Below are positions 23,487 to 36,000 of a DNA stretch of 64,000 bases, in pieces. The stretch is taken from contig NC_133182.1 in the NCBI RefSeq assembly GCF_049306965.1, forward strand, positions 30,146,501 through 30,210,500, read 5' to 3'. The translations under genes and the position numbers were made by a program. Each line of letters begins with the position of its first letter. Position 1 is the stretch's first letter. The notes below the pieces were generated by a model, which worked only from the letters and a program-made list of their open reading frames with translations, was not told the origin of the DNA and did not search any database. Source of the stretch: Danio rerio (taxonomy: Eukaryota > Chordata > Actinopteri > Cypriniformes > Danionidae).

Positions 23487-26400
23487 ATGGATACAGATAA
23501 AAGTGATTTAAGTTTAGAGACGATGAAGCTTTTACAGGTGAGCCGAGGTTTGCTCGCTACTAAATGTTTCTCACTTCCACACAATATATCAATAAAACAC
23601 GCGCTGATACCTTGCAGTGTGTCTTAGGTCTGCATGCATGTATTTATGCTTTAACGTTACTTAAGTGTTCTGTACTGGTAATGTTAGCTTGCATGCTGTT
23701 GAATTGACGTTTGATGGACAGAAAGATTCAACTTTTTACCTCATTACACGTACAGGCAAATACAATTGCCAAGTAACGTTACAGCTGAAAGTTGTCGGCG
23801 TAATGTATTGAAATGTGTGAGGCACGATAGTAAAGACGTTTGTATTTGAAAGAAAATAAATGTAAACACTGTAACGGGCGATTAAAAGCGATTCGGTGAG
23901 TGCTGTAGCGTTAGTGTTTATAAAGAAGTTTTGAAATTACAGAACCTGCTGCAGCAGCTAGTGATTTTAGCGCCCCCTGTCGGACACAGTGCTCAGACAC
24001 ACCGCTGCTGGTTAATAAAGTTATGCGTTCAAAAAAATAATTGTATCTCTTTTTAGGAGAGGACGCCGCCTCAGAATCCTGGAATGGACGGGTCCGTGCT
24101 TCGGACGTCTCGGCGAATAAAAGAGAAACAAAATCAAAGGAAGAAACAAAATTTACCCCCAAAATGTCTGACCTTTAGGTCTGAGGTGAAAAGCACCAAA
24201 AGAGTCGTCAAAAGAAGGGTAAAGACATCTTTTGTTGACCATTTCAACCTCAGCTGTGTTTTTGAACATATATGTATATTTATTGAGTTATATGTTATAT
24301 CATTATATATTTCATCCCTAGATAAGTGGCAGTGAAAAAGAAAAAGAAGTTAAGAGGTCAAAAGCAGACCCTGATCATGAATCTCTTCCAGTAAGTACAG
24401 TCAGTAGTCTGACTAGTCTGCCAAAATGTAGACTGTCCACCTGAAAGGCTTTTCTTTGTCCTGTCAAGCAGGGTTATCGTGAAGGTTTGTCTGAATATCA
24501 GCTGGAGCGATTGGAGAATATCAGAAAGAACCAGGCCTTCCTCAATTCCCTGAATCTGACCGAGGTAACTTAGCGAGGCAGCAGATTTAAAATGTTGCAT
24601 TCTGTGTCTTTGTTAGTTGTACACGTTTTCATTTTCATTACATTTTCAAGGTATCTGCAGGGTCTTAGAAAGTCTTGAAGTCTCTAACATTTTAAAAACA
24701 AAAGTTTAGGCCTTAAAAGTCTTGAATTCACTAAATTATTGTGTTGTAGGTCATTTTATACAGGTCTTAATTTCCCTCTGTCCAAGTAAACCTGGCCAAT
24801 CTGACCAACACCAATCACCTATAATCCATCTCAAAACTTTTTTTAATAGCAAAAATCAGTCTATGAAGGCAGCTCTCTGCCAAAACGTGCATAGGTTTTT
24901 AAAGGATTAGCCATGTGAATAAAGGGTTTTTAATGTTTTTTTTTTTTTTTTTTTTTTACATTTTTTGAGCGCCTTGGACTGATTTTTGCAGTTTATTCTG
25001 ATGAATCCCTTACCCAAAGAGCACCAACACATTATTTAAGCTACCCCTGAGCACTATTTGTTTGATTTAGTTTTTAAACAAAAAAATATATATTTACGTT
25101 TTTTATTGCAAAGGGACACAATTCACAGCAGTTTTTAGACATTTTTTAAAAGCAAATTCTCCAAATTAAACTACCCAATCAGGCAAAGAAAATTAAAGCA
25201 ACACATACCTTTAGATGATCTTCCATTAATACAAAAACTATTTACAGAAGTAACCAGGTTATAAGAAAAAAATGCTTAGTGTTTAGCCCTGTATAAATCT
25301 AACCTTTAAGTCATAATGGTCTTCAAAGGATCCTAAAAAGTCTCAAATTTGATTTGATGAAACCTGCAGAAACCCTGAGATTGACATGCTTGACTTTATA
25401 CCCACTTATTTATGTTCAGTATTTTGACATGCTTGACTTTATACTAATATGAATGCGACTTGTTTACAGATTTCTGAAGCTCTGAGACCCAAGCAGAAGC
25501 CTACACAGAAAGGCCTGAAAAAGTAATTGTTACTTAATGTACATATTGTGACAAATGTACATAATTAATATATTGATGGAACCTTTTTAAACCACTAGTA
25601 TTATTTTCAATTATATTTAAAGGTATTAAAAACATCTCACTACTAAAGATATTCTATTATTAAATTTAGAGAAAAGACCCAAGTGGAGATGCTTCCAGTT
25701 CGAAAGTCACTGCGGTTACAGAATAAGGGTCCTCAGAGTACCACTGCTACAGAATTTACCTTTCCTACAACCTATGAGCTTGTAAGTCATGTGTCATTTA
25801 AAAATAAATAAATAAATAAATAAATTTACACTGAAATGAATTGATATGAAATAAAACTGTCCTTACTAGGAAAAAGAAGCTAAACCCCCAGGACCTATTC
25901 CACTGGACCCTATCAACTTGGACGAAGATGCCACCTTACCTGATGATTTGTTAGATGTCTGGAATGAAGTCAGTCACATGCTTAAAATATTCTTAAGTTA
26001 ACCACACATTGATAATATAATAATGACTTAATAATAACCCAAAATCTGTTTGATTTCATCACGCTTAGGTCCCGTTAGAACAAAGCACAGGAACACCAGA
26101 TTTGAAATCGTGAGTAGAATCTAATAAGGAAAGAGAGTTTGCTTGTGCTTGTAATTTTGCAATTTCTTCTCTCACTTAAGCAATGAATATATTATGTATT
26201 GTTAAAGAATTGCTGAACTTGTTTTTAGGTATGAAAGAATGTTGAAGAAGTTATCTATTGATGACAGTCGTGTTGTGAAAGTTGTGAAAGAACGAATCTG
26301 TTGTGCAGCTTTTCACCCTTCCTCAAACTTGCTAATGGCTGCAGGAGACAAATATGGCCACCTGGGACTCTGGAGGCCGGTGAGATGAAGAGAAGAGAAA

Positions 26401-29400
26401 TTTGTGAAAGTTGCATATTGGGAATGAATGACTATTTACTAATAACTGTTCTGAATTGCTGTGTTGTGTTTATGATGATGTAAACTGTGTTTTTTTCAGG
26501 ATGCTGAATGGGGGGATGATGGTGTAGTCTGCTTTGAACCCCACTCCCGTGCAATTACTGCCTTGGCTTTCACATCTCAGCCGTGCAATCTCATCACAGC
26601 GAGTTATGATGGCTCTGCACGCAGCATGGACCTGGAGAAGGCTGTGTTTGATGAGGTAAAACAGCTAATGTACCATCAAAAGACACTCAAATATTAATAA
26701 TCACAGTAAAAAAATAATATTCAGCTATGATGAAGATTAAATGTTACTAACGTTGTTAGAACCTATATATATGCACCTGCATCTAGCAGGCGAAATGGTA
26801 GCTCACTGGTTAGCACTGGTTCGAGTGTTGTTGAGTTTGTATGTTGTTCCGGTGTTTGTGTGGGTTTCCTCTAGGTGCTCCGGTTTGCCTCACAGTCCAA
26901 AGACATGCGGCACAAGTGAAATAAAAAAACTAAATTGGCCATAGTGTATGAGTGTGTAAATAAAAGTGTATGGGTAGTGGGTTGCAGCTAGCGGGGCATT
27001 TGCTGCATAAACAGGGTGTTTGTGGTGTCTTAAAATGTCTTCAATTTCAAAAGCTAAAATTTAGGCCTTAAGTTTTAAATTCACTGAAATATTGTGTTGT
27101 AGGTTTTAATCATTTTAAACTGGCCTTGATTTTCCCATGTCTAAGTAAAGCTATCCAGTCTGGCTGACACTCAATCAACTATAAACTTTTCTCAGAACTT
27201 TTAACTTTTTATATTTAAGTTTTTTTATTGCAAAGAGACACAATTCACAACAGCTGTTAGACATTTTTACAGCAAATTCTCCAAATTTAATTTTCTAATC
27301 AGTTAAAGAAAACTAAAGCAACACATCCCTTTACACGATCTTCCATTAATACAAAAACTATTTACAGAAGTAAACGGGTTTTTAGAAAAAATGCTTTGTG
27401 TTTAGCTTTGTTTAGGTCTAAAATGTCATTCATAATGGTCTTAAAAGTGTCTCAAAAAGTCTTAAAATTGATTTGAATAAATCTGCAGAAACCCTGGTAA
27501 AACATATGCTGGAATGGTTGGTGGTTCTGAAATGGAGACTAAAAAGAAAAAAATGAATGAATGAATGAATGTATGAATGCGCATCTAGCAAATAGGCATC
27601 AAAACCTTAAAGTGTGCAGTCTTTAGTGCTTCACAATATAACATCTCTATTTTGCAGGTGTATCGCTCATCCTCTAGCTTGAAAAGCTTTGACTTTTTGT
27701 CAAGTGACTGCTCCACCTTGCTGTTTGGTGAATGGAATGGAGACGTTGCCGTTGTTGACCGTAGAACTGGGTAGGACCAACATATATAACATGTTTATAG
27801 ATATTTATACACAGAGAATTATTAGCCCTCCTGTGAAAGTTGTATTACTTTTCAAATATTTCCCAATAGAGAGATTTTTTTTAAAAATGTAATAGTTTTA
27901 ATGACAAATTTTTAACAGGTAATAGGGTATATGCAGAATAACCTGGGTCTAGTGCTTCCGGTGAACTGTATGCAGAAAAGTTGCGTGTTTGAGGTCTGTT
28001 TTCTTTAAAAATCAACCATCACTGCCTGATTGATATACAATATAAAGTGGGTCTCAGATTGTACAAGAAACGCTGCTTTAAATGAAATTTTCCCACGCCA
28101 TAATATGGACATTTATTTTACTCCAGTGTTTTTGGTGTTTCTGTGCTCGCTAAACGGCTTTTCATATCGTTTTACACTTGAACAACTAAATGAATGCCGA
28201 AGTCTATTTCACTGATTGTATTTTAATTACATTACAACATCGATGATGTAAAAGGAACCGTATAAAATTGAAAAAAGTCCCATTAACTGTTCACCGGAAG
28301 TTTATTGGTATGGGAAAGAACACTAGCTGTGCATATAACCTATTTCTATTGTCGTGATAACAGTGCAATTCAGGGTGTCTGCGGGGTCTTAAACAGTATT
28401 TAAAGTTGATAAATCAATTATGAGAAAATTAAAGAGAAAATGAGAAAATTAAAGCCCTTAAAAGGTATTGAAAAGTCTTAATTGCATTTTTAAGAGGTCT
28501 TAATTTTATTTCAAGCATCGTCCAAAGTGTTTGACTCCAAAAAAAGTATATTCCATAAATATATTTCATTTCTTTCTAATATTAACAACGGCGTGCTCCA
28601 TCCACGTGATTGGTTCAGGTTGGGCGCGTCTGGTTAAGCTCCTCCGTCTGGGTGATGTCACGTAATTTGCGACAAACATGGGAAGGTGATGTGATGCTCT
28701 CCACATGTAGAGAAACAATAGAGCGAAACAGACGGCGAAATGGGAAAATGTAAGTTTGCGTACTCCTGGTTGGAGAAAGAAGAGTTTAAACAGTGGCTAA
28801 AGCCTGCCGCTGAAAACAGCCACGTAATTTATTCTTTCAAGCTTTATTTCTTCAAAGCTGGTCTTAGTTCTGTTGCATGGTTGTGCATCATTAATTTAAC
28901 TACAACTGTTTTTTAACCACTGTTTATTAAGTTAAAGGTTTTATACTGACTAGAAATTGAAGTGGCGATGAGCTCTTAAAATATTCCGAGAAGGTCTTTA
29001 AAAAGTCCTGAAAAGGTATTAAATTACCTTCAGGATTCCTGCATATACCCTGATATTATTTTACAGTTTATTTAGCTAGATGCTAGCATTCAGCTTAAAG
29101 TTATATTAAAAGGACTAACTACACTGAAAAAAATTATTAAAGGATGATTCCTTGAATTTACTTATTTTTTTTAAGTTAAGGGGTTGTAAACAATTTGTTT
29201 ATGTTGAATTTAAACAATTAAAATAAGTTGAACATTACAAAATTTAATTTGTTTGTTTAAATTCAACACAAATAAATTGTTTGCAACAATTTTGCAGACA
29301 GCATTTTTTCAGTGTAGGTTATTTATGCTAATTAAGCAAGTTAGGTTTGTTTGTTGCGGCTCATTGAAAAAAATAATGATTTTTTAAGGGGATGATGATT

Positions 29401-31830
29401 TTGTATTATAAAACCTAAAAATTCATTTTAGAAATTTAGAAAGTTGCTTTCCAGCCTAACCAAACAAAATCTGAACATGTTTCTTGTTCTGTTAAACAGC
29501 ACTTGGGAAATATTTGAATAAGATAAAAAATTTCACAAGGGGGCAAATAATTTTCTTTACATTATAACTTATGAATGAAATATAATTGCAGGAACTTGTG
29601 TGAATCTCTTCATGCCATGACTGCAGCTCCTCTGCGAGGTGTTCATGTCCACCCTGTGCAGCAGCATTACTTTTTAGTAGCAGAGAGCAGGTAATACTTC
29701 TTACCTGTACTAATATTTCGGTTCATTTTCACAAAGTAAATCAGCTTTTTAAGTTACTGATTAAAAGTTTGCATGCTATGCTGACTGAAGCTAATTGTTT
29801 TTGTGTTTTTTTGTTATATTTGTCTTTTCTTTTAGTTTTGTGAACATCTATGATTTGCGCCATCTGAAAAAAAGGAACAGTCCAGCAGTGTGTGAACTGT
29901 ATGGTCACAATCGCAGTACCTCCAGTGCCTTTTTCTCCCCACTCACCGGCAGCAGAGTCCTGACCACCTGCATGGACGACTGCATCAGGTGCCCAGAGAT
30001 CACAAATGTCACTGCTAGAAGCGCTCACATTAAATTTTAGATGTTCCTTCATTCTGTCTTCCATGTCTAACAGTAGAGGGTGCCAGAGTGTCATGGTTAA
30101 GATTTTATTTGATGTATTTGAATAGGTTGGATTTATGTTTTTGTTTTTTAAACCGTATGAACTATTTGTACCTTACTATCATATTGTCTTTCAAGAATTA
30201 TAAATGTCATCTGTCCTCCAATTATCATCTCTAGAGTTAATGAATGCTGAACATGATTTATGATTTGTATAACAAATGTTATTTTCCTTTTGCTAATTTA
30301 TTTTAGGGTATTTGACAGTTCGCAAATAGCTGGCAGGATTCCTGCACTAACATCAATTAGGTAAGTATAGTTGTTGTTAAAATGTAAATGCTCTGTTGTA
30401 AGACATACACTAGGAGATTGAGTTCAAATCAAAATTTATAATCTCAAAAGATGCAATAAAGTAAAAATCTCTGTTTTGAGTCATACACTACGAAATTTTG
30501 TTCAAATCAGAAGGGATTCAATAAATTAATGAAAAGTGAGAGTGTTGTGACAAATTTGTATACTTGCATTATTTACACAACATGGTTTGGAATATTTTAT
30601 TCATCTCATAATCTGACAAATTTGTTATAGTTTGCACATTGTATCGAGCACCAAATTAGCTATTAGAATTAATTTTTAGATTTTAAATTTAATTTGCGAA
30701 GGATCATGTGACAATAAAGATGGCTAAAATCATTGATGATGAACTTTGCAATAGCGGGAATAAATATTTGAATAATATTTACAAATTGTTTAAAGTTTAA
30801 AAAATATTTAGATATTCCACAATATACAATGTGTTTATTTTATTTTCAGGTGCATCATTAGTGAGAAAGAGACTTCTTTCAAAAGCATTAAAGTGCTGTT
30901 TTTAAATTAAAAGACAGAATCAGCAGGGCTGTAAACATAGGCTAAGCAACATAGATAATGCACTGAGGCCCCACACTCACAGTGGCAACAGAAGTTCTAG
31001 AACTTGTCTTTTAAATAAACCCATTTATTAACTGTAGTAACTAAACAAGCCGTGTGCAGTGATATTCTCTAAATGCATTCATATTTTACTCAAACTACAC
31101 AGATGTAGAATAATACAGAATTATTTAGTTGAATAAATTTGAATTATTTAAAAAAATAAAAGTTTATAAATTTAGATTTAAAATATAGCTTGGCCATTTC
31201 TAAGTGTTATTAGTATTTTCTTATATGTCCTATTTAATTAGTCACATTTAGATAAAATGTTTAATATACATATCTTTGCAACTCATATCTCATATACCTT
31301 TTTTTTTTTTTTTACACTAAAGTACAATTAGACTTTTGAGTTAAAGTCAATGTCAACATGCATTCAAAATTACAGTTTTTAGTCATTAAAATGTCTTTTA
31401 GGAGACCATCAAAATAAAGGTATAGCAGCAGTTTACAAATACTTTAATTACTGCTAGTTGGAGTGCTGTTGCAAATTCCCTTCTAGTCTCAACTGAACTA
31501 GCAAATTAAAGTTTTACCTTTTTTTAAATTAAAGATGTCTTTAACTACAGACTGATAAACTGATTTTTGTGCAGGCACAACATGCAAACAGGCCGGTGGT
31601 TGTCCAGGCTGTGTGCCGTATGGGACCCCAAGCACCAAGAATGCTTTGTGATTGGCACCATGGACAGGCCTCGTAAAATAAAGGTATATCACGAGAGCGG
31701 TCGCCTGCTCCACACTTTACAAAACACGGAGCACCTGACCACTGTGTGCTCCGTCACAGCATTCCACCCTAGCAGGAACGCTCTGCTTGGAGGCAATGCA
31801 AGTGGGCGGCTGCACATCTACACTGACTGA
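23487..31830 (+). CDS. wdr76: WDR76, WD-repeat protein (DDB1-CUL4-linked)
   Basis: Fifteen coding exons: 23487-23537, 24057-24218, 24322-24390, 24472-24564, 25470-25522, 25670-25781, 25870-25968, 26069-26109, 26229-26379, 26500-26655, 27658-27770, 29592-29690, 29836-29988, 30307-30360 and 31575-31830. All junctions are GT/AG and keep frame, giving 553 aa (human about 626). The N-terminal third is basic and charged (TSRRIKEKQNQRKKQ, KSLRLQNK). The rest forms WD repeats, e.g. CCAAFHPSSNLLMAAGDKYG, ITALAFTSQPCNLITASYDG, and the closing TAFHPSRNALLGGNASGRLH. FVNIYDLRHL carries a WDXR-like motif of the kind that docks WD proteins on DDB1-CUL4 ubiquitin ligases. Known family roles are nuclear, in DNA-damage response and protein turnover. 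Introns 4, 10 and 11 hold hAT-like and SINE insertions. No broken exon was seen. Confidence 0.93.
24649..25377. mobile_element. hAT-like non-autonomous element in wdr76 intron 4
   Basis: The ends are ggtatctgcagggtctta at the left and aaacctgcagaaaccctg at the right, a degenerate inverted pair. It shares long blocks with 27012-27496 (ccattaatacaaaaactatt, tacagaagtaa). Confidence 0.65.
26785..27578 (+). repeat. DANA SINE split by a hAT-like element
   Basis: The SINE head and body run 26785-27011 and the tail resumes at 27497-27578 (gtaaaacatatgctgg, then (gaat)n). A hAT-like element fills 27012-27496. The SINE is therefore the older insertion. Confidence 0.75.
27012..27496. mobile_element. 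hAT-like element nested in a DANA SINE
   Basis: It starts cagggtgtttgtggtgtctt and ends ctgcagaaaccctg, the same family as the copy in intron 4 but shorter. It interrupts the SINE exactly between gctgcataaa and gtaaaacatatgctgg. Confidence 0.7.
28371..29052 (+). mobile_element. hAT-like element with a transposase N-terminal fragment
   Basis: The termini are cagggtgtctgcggggtctt and gcatataccctg. From 28741 an ATG opens MGKCKFAYSWLEKEEFKQWL, followed by KPAAENSH, resembling the N-terminus of zebrafish hAT-type transposases that carry a cysteine-rich DNA-binding domain. The frame ends soon after, so this copy is a deletion derivative. It is GC-richer in the middle and lies in wdr76 intron 11. 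Confidence 0.6.
29121..29315. mobile_element. palindromic MITE with acactgaaaaaa ends
   Basis: The left end acactgaaaaaaatt and right end gcattttttcagtgt are inverted copies. The interior is also near-palindromic (aacaatttgtttatgttgaa against ttcaacacaaataaattgtt), so the whole 195 bp can fold into a hairpin. It lies in wdr76 intron 11. Confidence 0.7.
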
Positions 31831-32141
31831 TTTATCAACTAGAAAAGATTGATTGCTTTACCTGTTGCTTTATTTGAATGTTGCTTTTCTACTTTCCTTT
31901 TATTTACACACACACGGCACTGTTGTTTTATATCAAATATGCTGTTGTTTATGTTCCTTTAACCTGATATATGTCATATTAAAGAGTACTTGAATAATCT
32001 TATTTTAGCTTTATTTCTTTCTTTGAAATTCCTTCTTAATCTTCCTATTTTTAGAACACATCCATCCTGAACTCACACACAAACACATTCATTTAATCAA
32101 ATTATCATTCACTCCAATAAAGTAGAACTTCAAAAAACAAG
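31831..32141. other. short convergent intergenic interval
   Basis: This holds the wdr76 3' UTR and the gap to the znf710 poly(A) signal. It is AT-rich, with no other gene. Confidence 0.6.
31978..31983 (+). terminator. wdr76 poly(A) signal (ATTAAA)
   Basis: An ATTAAA hexamer about 150 bp after the stop codon, followed by T-rich sequence, is the best candidate for 3' end formation. No AATAAA occurs earlier. Confidence 0.55.
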
Positions 32142-32147
32142 TTTATT
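32142..32147 (-). terminator. znf710 poly(A) signal (AATAAA)
   Basis: TTTATT on the plus strand is AATAAA for znf710, about 920 bp beyond its stop. Another candidate lies near 32480. Which one is used cannot be told from sequence. Confidence 0.5.
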
Positions 32148-33070
32148 TAGTAATCTACAGAGTTGCCTTGAAAACAGTTTACTATGGATGTCACACAGGC
32201 TTTATCTCCTCTAGTTAGACAGGAACTCAAACAGTCAGTGATGAAAGAGGCTCATCGTAAGCAATTAATTGGCTTTTTCAAAGTGCAAAATAAATAGCAA
32301 ATCAATACAAAGGAACAGTAATTCTCCACCCGGAAGCTGTTAAACCAAACTAGATGAAGTTAAGTTCTGGCAACGGTAGTGGTGTTTGGGAATGGCCAGC
32401 GTACGGTCCTGTACCAGACGAAGTGCAGTAGCTTTGGTACACTGGGCCTAGGCACACATCACTCATTTATATATGTATATTTATTTATTTTTGTACCCAC
32501 ACAAACCTATCTACTCATGCAGATATCCAACCATTTACATGGGCCTTTGTTTTCTTTTACATTAGGAGTTTCTTTGTGTTTCTATGACTTACTGTAAGTG
32601 AAGGCAATATAAATCAAAATAACAGAAGTTATTAGACTGCTCTGAAGTACCACATCGATGAAGGCCACACGGCTGCATGCACCTGCTATTTCCATATTCC
32701 CAACCAAACTTATTTTTGGAGGACTGTGTGCTTTACACAAGACTGCATGTGTATGCACCTGCATAATGATGAGGCTAATGTATTGGGCAGAAATGTAACC
32801 TTGTGATCCACAACGTACTAAAAACACAGCATTGATGTTTGTGGAGTCAAATGACTCTTTGCAAACCTTCAGTCTGTTTCATAAGAGACAATCCCGAAGT
32901 GGCTACTCCATGAGATCAACCCCAGGAGGTCAAGATGGCCTCCAACAACCTGCTCTTCAAAAAGGCGAGCAGTGGTTCTCATAGGGGAACATCTCAATCA
33001 ACTCATGGTTGATGGGTGCCAGCGCAGGCCATTTATTACTTAATATTATCTCAGCTTGACTTGTTTTGTT
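32148..33070 (-). other. probable znf710 3' UTR
   Basis: Non-repetitive sequence with no open frame of note follows the znf710 stop at 33071-33073. It contains no recognisable transposon, as expected for a retained 3' UTR. Confidence 0.5.
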
Positions 33071-36000
33071 TTATGCTGTACTGTAGTTTCCCACATCCTT
33101 CCCGAAGTTGTAATAGTCAAGTTCTTGGATGGCAACCTCGGATAGCTTTGTTAGATTTGGGGCATCATTATTTTCCATATTCTCTGGTGCTGTGAAATTA
33201 AAGTTTTCGTCTTCATAGTCCTCATGGGGCTCCATGTCTGTTGGGCCATCTGTACCAAAAAATCAAAGTGAAATTGATATTGGAAAATGTCCATAACTGC
33301 GATGTTAGAGAATGTTTGCTAAATACTGATGGAATCTCTCACCTTGTCCATCTGGAGAGACATCCATTCCATGTTTGACCTTCATGTGTCTGCTGAGATT
33401 TCCCTTCAGGTTAAATTTACTCGAGCAGTACGCACACTTGAAGGGTTTACTGCCTGCATGGAGGTGCATGTGGCCCAGAAGGTTGTACATTCGGTTAAAT
33501 GACTTTCCACACACCTGTGTGGAAAAGAAGTCAAAAGAGCATTATGAAAGACGCTGAGGAATTGTCACAAAGAGGTGGTGTGAAGAACGTGCTAAGCCTA
33601 ACCTTGCACTTGAAGGGTTTCACAGGCAGGTGTACGATCATGTGAGTTTTGAGGGTCTGTTTCTGGACGAAAGATTTGAAGCACACGTGACACTGAAATG
33701 GCCGAACACTGGCGTGGATCAGCATGTGCCTCTTTAGGTTTGCAGACAATGTAAACTCTCTGGCACATACATCACACTTAAACCCCTTTGTTCCCTAAGA
33801 GGAAAACAAGCACGAACAACAATTGAAATGGAATGTGAAAACATGTTAGAAACAGCAAGTTGTAAATAATTTGAAATTATAGATAGAACATTCGTGTTAC
33901 TGATTAGCATACCTAAGAACTATTTATGTTTTTGTTTAAAGTGATAGTTCACCCAAAAATGAAAATTTACTCACCCTCAACTGGTTCCAAACTTCTAAGA
34001 GTTTCTTTCTTCTGTTGAACACAAAAGAAGATATACTGAAGAAAGCTGGAAACCCGTAATCATTGCCTTCAATAGTTTTTGTTTTCCTACTATTGAAGTC
34101 AATGGTTACATGTTTTAGCTTGCTACAAAATATCTGTTTTTGTGTCCAACAGATTAAAGAATCTCATAAACGTTTAGACTACAGGTCTCAAACTCAATTA
34201 CTGGAGGGCCGCAGCTCTGCACACTGGAGTTTTTCTCCAATATTAATTAAACAACGCTGATCCAACTAATCAAGGTCTTCAAGACTACTAGAGACTATTA
34301 AGCAGGTGTGAGTTAAAGCTAGTTGGAACTAAACTATGCAGAGCTGCAGCCCTCCAGGATTTGAGTTTAAGACCACTGGTTTAGAATCATTTGAGGGTGA
34401 GTTAATTTTCTTTTTTGAGTAAACTATTCATTTAATATACTACTGTTTTTAAATAGTGTGGGATTGAATTTTCACCTTGATCTCGCTCAAAAATAAAAAT
34501 ATTATCATTATTCACTAATCCTCAGCTTGTTCCAAACCTGTTTGAGCTTCATTCTTCAGTTGAAAATAAGAGTAACACTTTAGTTTAAGTACAAATTCTC
34601 ACTATATACAGGAATCAAACTGAAATTTAATACCTTTTAAGACATTTTTAAGACTCTTTCCATACATATTAAGACCTTATAACCACTTTAGGATTTAACC
34701 GGAAACACTGTAGAGATTTTAACTTACAGTATATTTACTAAATATTAATTAAAAAAATGTATCAAAAACTAAAACATTATTCATATACTGCATAAAAATC
34801 TATAAAATCCAGCTAATTCAGCAGGTTGACGCCTACAGAACTGCAGAAATAACAGTGTTGCCTTGATTACTGCAGTAAACAAAGCAGCATGATGTCAAAG
34901 CTAGCAGGATTTCATAAACTACACAGAATCCGGATATTAGATTTAATTAGATTAGATTCGCAGATTTAATTTAGGCAAACTTTAGCATACAACAATACAA
35001 TGCATAATCAAAATGATATAAAATTAAACACCTAGCAAAATACCATTTAAGACTTTTTAATACTTTTTAAGAGCCTTAAATTTCTCTAGATTGATTTATT
35101 AACATTTAATACTTTAAGACCCCGCGGACACCCTGTATAAGATATTGGCTGTTTATTAGTACTTATAAACTACATATTCTGCATGAACCTAATCCCTAAT
35201 TCCCTACTCCAACCTAATACTTAAACCACGACCCTAATGACTATTAATAAGCAGTAAGTTAAGAATTTAAAGCAAAAATCATAGTTAGTGTTTTATTAAA
35301 AGCGAGAATTGTACCTTAAAATAAAATAGGATATTGTTAAAAATGTTTTATGTGAAAAAAAAATTTGTGAAAAATTTAGCAATGGACTTTCATAGTATTT
35401 ATTTCCTACTATGCATATCAACGGCTCCCAGTTTACAACACTATTAAATATATATTTTGTGTTCAACACCGAAAAAACTTGTAAAGGTTTGGCTCTACCT
35501 TACCATTTAGTTCTAGATGTTGATCTAAATTGCAAAATAGGCAGAACTATCCATCATTAGCCAATGCCAATAATCAAAACAATAGCTGACCAAATGTAAA
35601 ATTAGCTGAAATACTACCATTACTTATGTAAGACGTGACCTCGCCATAGCATAACATAAAGATAACAAACAAAAGCAAGAAAAGAGTTGATCAAACGTGT
35701 AATAATTCTCTCTGTACCTTGGTAGCGCGGGTCTGAGGTTTGTTTGTCTTGTGCGTGAGGGAGTGCTGGCGTAGCTGATGCAGCTGAAGAAACTGCAGGC
35801 CACACTGACTGCAGGAGAAGGAGCGTTGCGTCTGGTGCTTCAGCAGGTGATTCTGCAGCTGGCTGCGGTAAGCGAACGACTTGTTGCACTGGCTACACTG
35901 GAAGGTGGAAGGTCCTTGGTGGCTCACCTGGTGACGCTTTAGGTGGGCATAGGTTGGAAACTCCATGCCACACTGCGAGCAGACGTGGCATCGACCTCGT

